Positions 1 to 6,932 of a stretch of DNA of 7,309 nt are shown piece by piece. The stretch is from Candidatus Nanopelagicaceae bacterium (GTDB lineage Bacteria; Actinomycetota; Actinomycetes; Nanopelagicales; Nanopelagicaceae), in the NCBI GenBank assembly GCA_947489825.1, contig CANLFL010000039.1, positions 1 to 7,309 of the forward strand, given 5' to 3'. How positions within the stretch are numbered: position 1 is the stretch's first letter; each line of letters begins with the position of its first letter. Under the pieces are notes generated by a model. That model was not told the origin of the DNA. It did no database searches and saw only the letters and a list, made by a program, of their open reading frames with translations. A program made the position numbers and the translations under genes.

Positions 1-793
1 AAACTTGATGTCCCTCAAGCACTTCGCGAATTCTTACAGCTTTTGCAAGGAGTTCATCACTTGCTGGGGCGTAATCATAAGTCGCACCTTTTACAGGATT
101 GGCAAGAATTCCTGAGTTAAATACACCTGCTGCGATGATATCTACATTGTGCTCAAGTGCTGCAGGGAACAATCCCTCCAATGCTTTTTGATCAAGCAGT
201 GAATATCGCCCTGCGATAAGAACCATATCGATATCGGTCTCTTTAATGATACGTGTTGGTGTTTCGCATTGATTCATGCCAACACCGATTGCCTTAATAA
301 TTCCTTCAGATCGCATGCGATCAAGCTCTGGGTACGCCTCCAGTATCGCCTCATCTGCATTGGCATCTGGATCGTGAATAAAGAGAATCTCTACGCTATC
401 TAGCCCAAGTCGCTCAAGTGAACCTTCTAGGGACTGGCGAACACCGCCTGCGCTGAAATCAAACTTTATCTTAACTGTGTTATCTGCATCCAAAAAGAAA
501 TCATCAATGTCAGTTGTTGAGGGAACCAACAAGCGACCAATCTTGGTTGAGATCACAAAGGTGGAACGATCTCGTCCGGCCAAAGCCTTACCAATACGAA
601 CTTCGGCAGTGCCCTTTCCATAAAGGGGCGCTGTATCAATAAAGTTAATGCCATTATCGAGAGCCGTCAGCACCGTATCTGTGGAATCGGCATCACTGAC
701 TGATGTATAGAGCCCGCCAAGAGCGGCAGTTCCGAGCGAGAGTCTAGAAACCTCAACACCGGTACGAAGTCGAACCTTGTCATTGTGCTTCAT
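1..793 (-). CDS. Aldo/keto reductase, L-fucose / D-threo-aldose 1-dehydrogenase-like (3' end cut by window)
   Basis: This gene is partial: 264 codons are visible and the C-terminus lies beyond position 1. Family members are usually about 310-330 residues, so perhaps 50-60 are missing. Reading the minus strand gives a TIM-barrel aldo/keto reductase. The expected catalytic tetrad is visible as Asp53 and Tyr58 (in DTAPLYG), Lys84 (ISTKIG) and His140 (FIHDPD). The stretch GRYSLLDQKALEG, followed by an AAGVFNSGILA motif, is typical of the subfamily that oxidises aldoses such as L-fucose at C1 with NAD(P)+ to the lactone. That substrate is inferred from the family and not proven. The enzyme is expected to be cytoplasmic. 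The start chosen is the ATG at 793-791, six bases after AGGGAG (805-800). The adjacent ATG at 796-794 is in frame but only three bases from that site. Either start overlaps the ppdK stop (TGATG or ATGA), which implies translational coupling as the last visible gene of the operon. A pyridoxal dehydrogenase or other AKR role is the main alternative. Confidence 0.85.
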   Translation of the reverse strand, partial: MKHNDKVRLRTGVEVSRLSLGTAALGGLYTSVSDADSTDTVLTALDNGINFIDTAPLYGKGTAEVRIGKALAGRDRSTFVISTKIGRLLVPSTTDIDDFFLDADNTVKIKFDFSAGGVRQSLEGSLERLGLDSVEILFIHDPDANADEAILEAYPELDRMRSEGIIKAIGVGMNQCETPTRIIKETDIDMVLIAGRYSLLDQKALEGLFPAALEHNVDIIAAGVFNSGILANPVKGATYDYAPASDELLAKAVRIREVLEGHQV

Positions 794-3492
794 CATGCAC
801 TCCCTGTCGTTGCGTGGTCGCTGACTGCAGCCCTTCCTGCCTCAAGACGTGCCACTGGCACTCTAAATGGTGAGCAGGAGACATAATCCAAGCCCACATG
901 GTGGAAGAAATCAATGCTTCGTGGATCTCCTCCATGCTCACCGCAGACTCCAAGTTTCATCTCTGGATTAACAGTACGCACCTCATCGCATGCAATCTTG
1001 ACGAGTAATCCGACGCCATCTTGATCTAGTGATTCAAAAGGGCTAAATGGCAATAGCTCAAGATCAAGGTAGCGTGGCAAGAATGACGACTCCACATCGT
1101 CGCGGCTAAATGCCCAAGTCAGCTGAGTTAAATCATTAGTACCAAATGAGAAGAAGTCCGAGTAATCAGCCAACTTCGCCGCAGTGATTGCAGCACGTGG
1201 AGTTTCAATCATGCTTCCGATACTGATCTCCATCTGCTCTCCCGCAATTTCCAAAACGCGAGCGACTTCCTTTTCAAGAGAAGAACGGAAGTAGAGCAAC
1301 TCTCGTTGAGAAGCCACCAGTGGAATCATGATCTCAGGTTGTGGGTCATAACCTTGTGCGCGTACATGAAGCGCTGCACGTGTTAACGCGCGAACCTGCA
1401 TTGAAAATAGATCTGGAATTAGTACACCTAAGCGCACACCACGTAGACCCATCATTGGGTTTGACTCGTGCAATCGATTAACGGCGCGATTGAGTGCCAG
1501 CTTTCGCTCATCGACAACTTCTCCGCGTTCTTGAGTCAGTGCGATATCGACTGCAAGACTTGCTTGATCTGTGAGAAATTCATGAAGAGGTGGATCAAGT
1601 AAACGTATTGTGACCGGCAATCCAGTCATCGCACGCAAGATTCCAACGAAATCACTAAATTGCAATTTCTCCATCTCGGCCAAAACTTCGGCACGTTCTT
1701 CATCAGTTGTGGCCAATACAAGAGTCTCAACCAATACCCGCCGATCACCGAGGAACATATGCTCAGTACGGGTCAAACCAATTCCTTGTGCACCCATGCG
1801 GCGAGCGATTTCAGCATCTTCAGGGGTGTCCGCATTCGCACGTACAGTCATGCGCCGCACATTATCTGCGTGAGTAAGAATGCGATGAATGCTACGGATC
1901 AGCGCTGACGATGTTGCAGCGCCAGGATCGACGATTCCTTGTACATATTCGGTCACAACGCTGGGCACAACTGCTACTTCGCCGAGGAAAACCGCACCTG
2001 TGGTGCCATCGATGGAGATTACATCTCCTTCTCGCACCGTGACATCGCCACAGGTAAAGAACTTCTCATCAATGTTGACCTCAATACTTTCGGTTCCGCA
2101 GACTGCAGGTCGTCCCATTCCGCGAGCAACAACCGCTGCGTGTGATGTCTTTCCACCGCGTGCTGTCAAAATACCTTGCGCTGCAACCATTCCCACTAAG
2201 TCATCAGGGTTAGTTTCGCGGCGAACAAGAATTACTTTCATACCGGCAAGTGCCTGGTCTGCTGCATCGCGAGGATCAAAGACGACAGATCCCACCGCCG
2301 CCCCTGGGGATGCGGCGATACCACGAGTCAATTCTTTAGGTGCTGTCGCCTTATCAAATTGCGGAAACATCAGCTGCACAAGTTGATCTCCATTAACGCG
2401 AGTCAGTGCCTGATCCATAGTGATTGAGCCTTCATCAACGAGCTGTGTAGCAATTTTAAAAGCCGCCTCTGCCGTTCGCTTGCCTACGCGAGTCTGCAGA
2501 ATCCAGAGCTTGCCTTGTTCGACTGTAAATTCAATATCGCACATGTCACGGTAGTGATCTTCTAGCAGAGTCATAATGCGATTGAGTTCGGCATATGCCT
2601 CAGGATTGACCTCACCGAGATGTGTAAGTGGGAATGCGTTTCGAATTCCAGCAACAACATCTTCACCTTGTGCACGCGGCAAATAATCGCCGTAGCCACC
2701 AGGTGCTCCGCTACCTGGGTCGCGTGTAAAACAGACGCCAGTGCCTGATGTATCGCCAATGTTTCCAAAGACCATCGCCTGCACATTGACGGCGGTACCT
2801 AGGTCTGCACTGATGCGTTCGCGGCGGCGATAGAGCTGTGCGCGCTCGGAATTCCAAGAATGAAAGACAGCCTCAATGGCGCGAGTCAATTGTGAGCGAG
2901 CATCGAATGGAAATGCCATTCCCGTATATTTTTCAACGACTGCGACAAAGGCATCTCCGGCCTTGCGTAGTGCCGGGCCATCTAAATCGGCAATTGTTTT
3001 TGCACCAGCGGCCTTAATCAACGGTGCTGCTGCCTTTGCAAAAGCATCTGATGGAATATCACAGACAGTTTTGCCGAACATCTCAATGAAGCGACGATAG
3101 GAATCCCAGGCAAAACGGGAATCCCCTGTAATAGATTCGAGAGTAGCTGCAACTTCCTTTGACATACCAACGTTGAGAACTGTCTCCATCATTCCCGGCA
3201 TTGAGAACTTTGCACCAGAACGAACTGAGACTAGAAGAGGATTTTTCGGATCACCAAATGATTTACCAATCTTCTTCTCAAGATCAATAATCGCTGCATC
3301 AATCTGATCAAGAAGTTCTTGATTGAGACCTCCCGTGCGTAAATAATCTTGACAAGCACGCGTGGTGATTGTGAATCCATCAGGAACAGGAATACCCAAA
3401 GTCGCCATCTCTGCGAGATTGGCTCCCTTGCCGCCCAGAAGGTCGGACATGGTGCGATTGCCTGCGCTAAATGGATAGACCTTCTGGTCCAT
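793..3492 (-). CDS. ppdK: Pyruvate, phosphate dikinase
   Basis: PPDK interconverts pyruvate + ATP + Pi and PEP + AMP + PPi in the cytoplasm. The protein is 899 residues, close to the usual 870-900. The N-terminal ATP-grasp nucleotide domain covers about residues 1-340 (GGKGANLAEM near 20-29, VRSGAKFSMPGMM near 90-102, ILQTR near 331-335). The swivelling phosphohistidine domain follows at about 390-510, with GGKTSHAAVVARG carrying the phosphorylated His451. The C-terminal PEP/pyruvate TIM barrel has GLTRTEHMF (Arg575), RLLDPPLHEF (Arg630), IETPRA (Glu763), FGTNDLTQ (Asn786, Asp787) and the catalytic Cys850 in GVCGEHGGDP. This set separates it from PEP synthase, and all expected catalytic residues are present. 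The start is the ATG at 3492-3490. It lies four bases after an AGGGGAG ribosome site, while an in-frame TTG one codon upstream is only one base from that site. The gene begins nine bases after the permease stop and its own stop overlaps the next start, so it is an integral operon member. In this setting it probably turns pyruvate from sugar breakdown into PEP. Confidence 0.97.
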   Translation of the reverse strand: MDQKVYPFSAGNRTMSDLLGGKGANLAEMATLGIPVPDGFTITTRACQDYLRTGGLNQELLDQIDAAIIDLEKKIGKSFGDPKNPLLVSVRSGAKFSMPGMMETVLNVGMSKEVAATLESITGDSRFAWDSYRRFIEMFGKTVCDIPSDAFAKAAAPLIKAAGAKTIADLDGPALRKAGDAFVAVVEKYTGMAFPFDARSQLTRAIEAVFHSWNSERAQLYRRRERISADLGTAVNVQAMVFGNIGDTSGTGVCFTRDPGSGAPGGYGDYLPRAQGEDVVAGIRNAFPLTHLGEVNPEAYAELNRIMTLLEDHYRDMCDIEFTVEQGKLWILQTRVGKRTAEAAFKIATQLVDEGSITMDQALTRVNGDQLVQLMFPQFDKATAPKELTRGIAASPGAAVGSVVFDPRDAADQALAGMKVILVRRETNPDDLVGMVAAQGILTARGGKTSHAAVVARGMGRPAVCGTESIEVNIDEKFFTCGDVTVREGDVISIDGTTGAVFLGEVAVVPSVVTEYVQGIVDPGAATSSALIRSIHRILTHADNVRRMTVRANADTPEDAEIARRMGAQGIGLTRTEHMFLGDRRVLVETLVLATTDEERAEVLAEMEKLQFSDFVGILRAMTGLPVTIRLLDPPLHEFLTDQASLAVDIALTQERGEVVDERKLALNRAVNRLHESNPMMGLRGVRLGVLIPDLFSMQVRALTRAALHVRAQGYDPQPEIMIPLVASQRELLYFRSSLEKEVARVLEIAGEQMEISIGSMIETPRAAITAAKLADYSDFFSFGTNDLTQLTWAFSRDDVESSFLPRYLDLELLPFSPFESLDQDGVGLLVKIACDEVRTVNPEMKLGVCGEHGGDPRSIDFFHHVGLDYVSCSPFRVPVARLEAGRAAVSDHATTGSA

Positions 3493-3496
3493 CAAT

Positions 3497-3503
3497 CTCC
3501 CCT
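3497..3503 (-). promoter_or_regulatory. Ribosome binding site of ppdK, overlapping the upstream stop
   Basis: The minus strand reads TAGGGGAGATTGATG. The TAG is the stop of the upstream permease and AGGGGAG is the Shine-Dalgarno site. The spacing supports the ATG at 3492 over the TTG at 3495. Confidence 0.7.
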
Positions 3504-4416
3504 ACTCTTTGATTGAGCCAGCGAGCATTCCTTTGACCAAACGTCTCTGAGACAAGAGGAATACAATCAGAATTGGTAACGCAACCAGAACACCCGCCAA
3601 TGCGATCTCTGGCTTGTAGATAGGAACTGAGGTAGCTCCGACGCCTGGATTGATCGCAGGCGTTGAATTAAATAGGAATCCCAGACCCAACGGAAGTGTG
3701 TAGTTCTCCGAAGAATAAAGAAGAATGTAAGGTAAAAAGTAATTAGCCCAATTACCAATAAAAGCAAAGAAAGCTAGCAAACTAATTAGCGCTCCCGAGA
3801 GTGGAAATGCGATCTTGGTATACAGCTGCCAATCACTGCATCCGTCTAATCGCGCAGACTCGTAGAGCTCAGGTGGAATAGTTGTTGAATAATAAATATA
3901 TGAAAGGAAAGTACCAAATGGGTAAAGAGAGGAAATCAAGATCACGGATAGCGGATTATCTACTAAGCCAACTTTATCCATGAGAACAAAGAGTGGGACG
4001 ACAAGAGCTACTGGTGGAATCAACATCATGATGAGCGTACTAATGAGGTAAACCCTTTTGAATCGTATTCGAGATGCTGATAATACAAAACCAGCTAAAG
4101 AGGCTGTTGCTGTAGCAATGATAACTATTGCAATGTTGAAAACTACGGAGTTAATTACCCACTGCTGGATTACCCCATCATCAAAAAACCTTAGGTTGTT
4201 CCAAGCAGTGAAGTAGCCTTTAAAACTTCCAAAGGATAAGGGTGCATTATTTACGACTTGCTCATCAGTTTTTGACGGGGCTAAGAGCAACCACGCCATT
4301 GGAATGAGGCTAATAAGAGCAAAAAATATCAACCAGGAATTGACGAAAAACATTCCTACCCGATTTTCTTGAGCGAGTAATTTCTTCTTCTTTGAGGTAT
4401 TAAATATCGTTTTCAT
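3502..4416 (-). CDS. Carbohydrate ABC transporter permease, MalG type
   Basis: This 304-residue inner-membrane protein is one half of the translocation pore of a CUT1-class sugar importer. Hydrophobic stretches near residues 22-45, 90-113, 122-146, 156-178, 207-229 and 270-290 fit the six membrane helices of the MalG family. The cytoplasmic EAA loop that docks on the ATPase is clear at about residues 186-207, reading ESARLDGCSDWQLYTKIAFP (the usual form is EAA...DG.........I..P). The C-terminus ends in the family-like GMLAGSIKE. The N-terminus is Lys-rich (KKKK at 9-12), as expected for a cytoplasmic start. The ATG at 4416 sits eight bases after AGGAG (4429-4425), a site that overlaps the stop codon of the preceding permease gene (TAGGAG). 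The gap between the two permease genes is only 11 bases. It pairs with the neighbouring MalF-type protein. The substrate cannot be read from a permease alone, and no ATPase is encoded within the window. Confidence 0.93.
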   Translation of the reverse strand: MKTIFNTSKKKKLLAQENRVGMFFVNSWLIFFALISLIPMAWLLLAPSKTDEQVVNNAPLSFGSFKGYFTAWNNLRFFDDGVIQQWVINSVVFNIAIVIIATATASLAGFVLSASRIRFKRVYLISTLIMMLIPPVALVVPLFVLMDKVGLVDNPLSVILISSLYPFGTFLSYIYYSTTIPPELYESARLDGCSDWQLYTKIAFPLSGALISLLAFFAFIGNWANYFLPYILLYSSENYTLPLGLGFLFNSTPAINPGVGATSVPIYKPEIALAGVLVALPILIVFLLSQRRLVKGMLAGSIKE

Positions 4417-4427
4417 GTAATTAACTC

Positions 4428-5333
4428 CTACTCAGATTCTTTATCGGCAGTTGTCTTAACATCAAACATGTCCGTTTTGAAGATCACAATTAGCGCTCCT
4501 ATGAGGCTTGGAATCAACAGAATGATAGAGAGTGCAGAGGCACCACCAAAATCGCCAGCTTTGAAAGCTAATTCGTAACTAAGTTGGTCGAACGACCATG
4601 AACTTGCGATTCCTACATAAACTCCTGTATTTAAAAGTTGTGGTTCGACAAATATCTGTAGACCACCTGCAAAGACCAAGACCGCCATGTACACGACATA
4701 TTTTTGGATGAGCGGCAATTTAATCCTCACGGCCAATTGAAACGCTGAACAGCCATCTACCCTTGCCGCCTCAATAATCTCTGAGGAAATGTTCTGCAGT
4801 GACCCATACTGAATCAAAATCCAATTTCCAGCTAATGCAAAAAATGCCATAATCGCGATTAAATAAGTGAGATTTTCTGTTTGCCAAATTTGACGGGCAG
4901 AATCTATTCCGAAAAAGTTCAAAAATGGTTTTATAGGACTGATGGTTGGCTCAAAAATTGCCCACCAGACTAGAACCGCCACAGCACCGGATACCGAGGC
5001 GGGGACTATATAAGCCAAGCGAAGATATCTGCCCCACTTTGTCGTTTTCACATCGAGCATTAATGCCATGGCGATGACCGTGATCATCATCATGGGGATA
5101 AAATAAAGCATAAACCCACCGACATTTTTTACCGCAACTGGGAATCTAAAATCTTGAACAACGATTCTAAAGGCATCCCAACCACCATCTGGATTGATAA
5201 GAGATGGAGTTGGCACCTCAGCAACAGCCATAAATAGTGGTAGGAGCCCAAAAGCTAGGAGGAGAAAAGCGTACGGCGCTAACATAAGAGTCATCACAAA
5301 GTTACTCTGCTTATACCGTTTCGTCTTAGCCAC
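4428..5333 (-). CDS. Carbohydrate ABC transporter permease, MalF/UgpA type
   Basis: This 301-residue membrane protein is the partner pore subunit of the sugar importer. Hydrophobic segments near residues 13-36, 71-93, 104-126, 155-178, 211-231 and 264-286 give six helices. It is a short MalF-type protein without the extra periplasmic domain of E. coli MalF, as is usual for UgpA/LacF-like subunits. The EAA loop is visible at about residues 188-207, reading EAARVDGCSAFQLAVRIKLP. The start is a GTG at 5333, five bases after AGGAG (5343-5339), with no better ATG nearby. It is the first gene after the intergenic stem-loop that follows the binding-protein gene, so its expression probably depends on read-through of that structure. 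The tail is charged and cytoplasmic (KTTADKESE). Confidence 0.93.
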   Translation of the reverse strand: MAKTKRYKQSNFVMTLMLAPYAFLLLAFGLLPLFMAVAEVPTPSLINPDGGWDAFRIVVQDFRFPVAVKNVGGFMLYFIPMMMITVIAMALMLDVKTTKWGRYLRLAYIVPASVSGAVAVLVWWAIFEPTISPIKPFLNFFGIDSARQIWQTENLTYLIAIMAFFALAGNWILIQYGSLQNISSEIIEAARVDGCSAFQLAVRIKLPLIQKYVVYMAVLVFAGGLQIFVEPQLLNTGVYVGIASSWSFDQLSYELAFKAGDFGGASALSIILLIPSLIGALIVIFKTDMFDVKTTADKESE

Positions 5334-5338
5334 AAATT

Positions 5339-5343
5339 CTCCT
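5339..5343 (-). promoter_or_regulatory. Ribosome binding site that fixes the GTG start of the MalF-type permease
   Basis: The minus strand reads TAGGAGAATTTGTG. AGGAG lies five bases before the GTG at 5333, and no ATG in this frame is nearby. Confidence 0.65.
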
Positions 5344-5364
5344 AGAGTAGTTTTTCAGAAAGAT

Positions 5365-5395
5365 GTGGAGGATTTCGTTAAACGAAATCCTCCAC
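5365..5395 (-). terminator. Intergenic stem-loop, probable partial terminator / mRNA stabiliser
   Basis: A perfect inverted repeat has 13-bp arms (GTGGAGGATTTCG and its complement) and a 5-nt loop, and lies between the binding-protein gene and the permease genes. On the operon strand it is followed only by ATCTTTCTGA, a poor U-tract, so termination should be incomplete. On the plus strand it is followed by TCTTTTTT and would be a good terminator, but no rightward gene ends here. By analogy with the malE-malF gap of E. coli, it plausibly lets the binding protein be made in excess over the membrane subunits. The structure is seen directly; the function is inferred. Confidence 0.75.
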
Positions 5396-5413
5396 TCTTT
5401 TTTACTGATTAAT

Positions 5414-5431
5414 GTAATTCTTGCGAATTAC
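5414..5431 (-). repeat. Small inverted repeat over the binding-protein stop codon
   Basis: A perfect 7-bp inverted repeat (GTAATTC, TTGC loop, GAATTAC) spans the TAA stop at 5430-5428. It is AT-rich and weak. It may add to the processing or stability signal formed with the larger stem-loop about 20 bases downstream, or it may be chance. Confidence 0.35.
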
Positions 5432-6741
5432 TTTTTGGTTGTGACCTCATAGCCCAGCTGCTGTGCCAGATTCGAGGTGTATGCCGCATAGGCTTCAAGA
5501 GCCTTCTGCAGATCCTTTGACTTGGATAGCTCGGGACCGAAAGCAGCACCCCATGCTCCATCTGCGTCATAGCGAACCGGCTTTACGCCTGTCCATACCT
5601 TGCCCGCTTGAGCAGCCATTGCTGGATACGGACTTGATGCGTAATAAGGATCAGCATCAATTTTTGCTTTCCACAATGCATTTCCCTTCAGACTTGCAGG
5701 GAAAGTAGGAGCTCCATTACTGCCATCTGGGTTCTTCACGTCGACAACATTTCTCTTGTCACCAGTCATGAAGAGCGCAAAATCTAGAGCTTGTCGTGGG
5801 AACTTGGAATGAGGAGAAACGGTGTAAATACCACCACCCCATTCGCCAGAATAAGCGACCTTTTCACCATCCCATAGAGGCATAGGTGCTGCCGTCCAAG
5901 CGCCTGCAGGCTGCGCAAATGAACCAGCTGGTCGAATAACGAATTCGCCATACCATGATGGCCCAATGTGAGCTACAAGCTTGCCTGCCTTCGCAATTGC
6001 AGCATACTCTGGTGAGAATGCTGAACCTGCGTAGTAGACGCCCGCGTCAATGAGAGGTTGAAGCGCAGCGGTAACTCGTGTGCACTTAGGGTCCTTTGCA
6101 TTAATAAGTACACGCGTTGCACTTAACTCATTGTTCAGTGGGCACTGTGAAGGCCAAAAGTAACCTGAGTATGCGGCTGCATCACTTAATGCACCCAATG
6201 AGTACCCTGGATGCTTGGCTGCTAGGTCTTTACCAATGGCAAACAATTCGCTCATCTTGGTTGGAACTTTGTAACCAAACTCTGTGAATAACTTTGTATT
6301 GTACCAAAGCACACTTTGAGCCATATCATTTTTAATGGAGTAATACTTACCATCTGACGCTTTCGACCAATCATTCAGTTTTCCGAAATCCTTGATCTCT
6401 GCTGGAGTGAGTAAACTCGAAAGTTCACGTGCATTAGCAATGATTGGGTTTTTAAGTACCGCTACATCGTTTGGTGGACCGAAAACTACATCTGGCCAAC
6501 CTTTTTTAACACGATTAAATAACTGCACTTTTGCCAACAGGTCGCCCTGCGCGTGAAGTTCTACCTTCACATCAACTTTGCCTTTCATAATTTGTGCGTA
6601 CAACTTTGCACCTGGTAGACGTGGTGCATCTACCCAGACGACGATCGATGGCTTAGCAGCCTGAGCTGGCATCGCCATGACTGTTGTACCTGCAATTGCA
6701 GCCGCCGCAGCGACCGCGATTAGTGAGTACTTCTTCTTCAA
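5428..6741 (-). CDS. Secreted sugar-binding protein of an ABC transporter (family 1, MalE-like)
   Basis: This 437-residue extracellular receptor delivers the sugar to the two permeases encoded downstream. It has a classical Sec signal peptide: MKKK, a hydrophobic core at about residues 7-23, then the AMPAQA|A cleavage motif at about residues 28/29. There is no lipobox, since the first cysteine is residue 200, so it is not a conventional Gram-positive lipoprotein. The mature start, with KPSIVVWVD and then GWPDVVFGPPND near 81-92, is typical of extracellular solute-binding protein family 1. Cys200 and Cys220 are the only cysteines and may form a disulphide. The start is a TTG at 6741-6739, supported by GAGGGGG six bases upstream and by the position of the signal peptide. 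It is the first gene of the leftward operon and faces the shared divergent promoter region. Ligand specificity cannot be read from the sequence. Confidence 0.93.
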   Translation of the reverse strand: MKKKYSLIAVAAAAAIAGTTVMAMPAQAAKPSIVVWVDAPRLPGAKLYAQIMKGKVDVKVELHAQGDLLAKVQLFNRVKKGWPDVVFGPPNDVAVLKNPIIANARELSSLLTPAEIKDFGKLNDWSKASDGKYYSIKNDMAQSVLWYNTKLFTEFGYKVPTKMSELFAIGKDLAAKHPGYSLGALSDAAAYSGYFWPSQCPLNNELSATRVLINAKDPKCTRVTAALQPLIDAGVYYAGSAFSPEYAAIAKAGKLVAHIGPSWYGEFVIRPAGSFAQPAGAWTAAPMPLWDGEKVAYSGEWGGGIYTVSPHSKFPRQALDFALFMTGDKRNVVDVKNPDGSNGAPTFPASLKGNALWKAKIDADPYYASSPYPAMAAQAGKVWTGVKPVRYDADGAWGAAFGPELSKSKDLQKALEAYAAYTSNLAQQLGYEVTTKK

Positions 6742-6747
6742 GGTGTT

Positions 6748-6754
6748 CCCCCTC
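6748..6754 (-). promoter_or_regulatory. Ribosome binding site that fixes the TTG start of the binding protein
   Basis: GAGGGGG on the minus strand lies six bases before the TTG at 6741. It is a strong site in front of a non-ATG start, and the signal peptide begins directly at that codon. Confidence 0.65.
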
Positions 6755-6794
6755 TGTAGGTCTGGCGACGGCTCCTTGTTGCCAATCGAACCAG

Positions 6795-6824
6795 TTGCCG
6801 AAATACTATGGGTAGGAATACTAT
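6795..6824 (+). promoter_or_regulatory. Possible promoter for the rightward gene
   Basis: TTGCCG (6795-6800) and TACTAT (6819-6824) are separated by 18 bp and resemble -35 and -10 boxes. The -10-like box lies inside the palindromic operator, which would suit repression. If this promoter is used, the 5' leader would be about 100 nt and would include the GC-rich palindrome. A closer -10-like TTATAA at 6904-6909 has no convincing -35. No clear -35/-10 pair was found for the leftward operon. Confidence 0.3.
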
Positions 6825-6839
6825 TTCGTATAGTATTTC
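6800..6839. promoter_or_regulatory. Probable operator: three GRAATACTAT half-sites including a perfect palindrome
   Basis: GAAATACTAT occurs at 6800-6809, GGAATACTAT at 6815-6824, and the exact inverse ATAGTATTTC at 6830-6839. The second and third form AATACTAT-TTCGT-ATAGTATT (6817-6837), a palindrome with perfect 8-bp arms and a 5-bp spacer. The first is a direct repeat of the second at 15 bp. The position between two divergent transcription units fits a dimeric repressor controlling both, for example GntR, IclR or LacI class. The regulator is not encoded within the window. Confidence 0.7.
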
Positions 6840-6852
6840 AGAGACTTGTTTT

Positions 6853-6888
6853 TGGGAGTTTTGCGCCCCCGCAGGCGCAAATCCCCCA
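6853..6888. promoter_or_regulatory. GC-rich 36-bp palindrome in the divergent region
   Basis: The inner arms TTTGCGCC (6860-6867) and GGCGCAAA (6874-6881) are perfect, with a 6-nt CCCGCA loop. The symmetry extends outward through a T-T position to TGGGAG (6853-6858) against CCCCCA (6883-6888), with one further mismatch. No T-run follows on either strand, so it is not a standard intrinsic terminator. It may be a second operator or a leader hairpin in one of the two divergent transcripts. Confidence 0.55.
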
Positions 6889-6891
6889 CTT

Positions 6892-6910
6892 GTTATGAAG
6901 CCGTTATAAA
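6892..6910 (+). repeat. Two GTTATRAA direct repeats, 11 bp apart
   Basis: GTTATGAA (6892-6899) and GTTATAAA (6903-6910) repeat with a period of 11 bp, about one helical turn, just upstream of the rightward gene. This could be an activator or regulator site, or the second copy may simply be a -10-like element. The evidence is weak. Confidence 0.3.
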
Positions 6911-6916
6911 CCGAGT

Positions 6917-6923
6917 GAGAAGG
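6917..6923 (+). promoter_or_regulatory. Ribosome binding site of the rightward gene
   Basis: GAGAAGG lies nine bases before the ATG at 6933, with a further GGTAGG-like purine stretch closer in. It supports the chosen start. Confidence 0.55.
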
Positions 6924-6932
6924 TAGGCGACC

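Noticed and set aside
1889..2386. A 165-residue open frame on the plus strand
   Set aside because: It lies fully inside ppdK on the opposite strand, has low-complexity Thr/Ser/Pro composition and no family resemblance.
2571..2786. A 71-residue minus-strand frame within ppdK
   Set aside because: It is an out-of-frame shadow of the intact PPDK nucleotide domain with no separate ribosome site.
793..3492. PEP synthase instead of PPDK
   Set aside because: The CGEHGGDP active-site motif, GGKTSHAAVVARG and the VRSGAKFSMPGMM region are of the PPDK type.
3493..3495. TTG as the ppdK start
   Set aside because: It lies one base from the Shine-Dalgarno site, while the following ATG has workable spacing.
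5365..5395. A plus-strand terminator of a rightward gene
   Set aside because: The U-tract is better on that strand, but no credible rightward gene precedes it. The flanking genes are all leftward.
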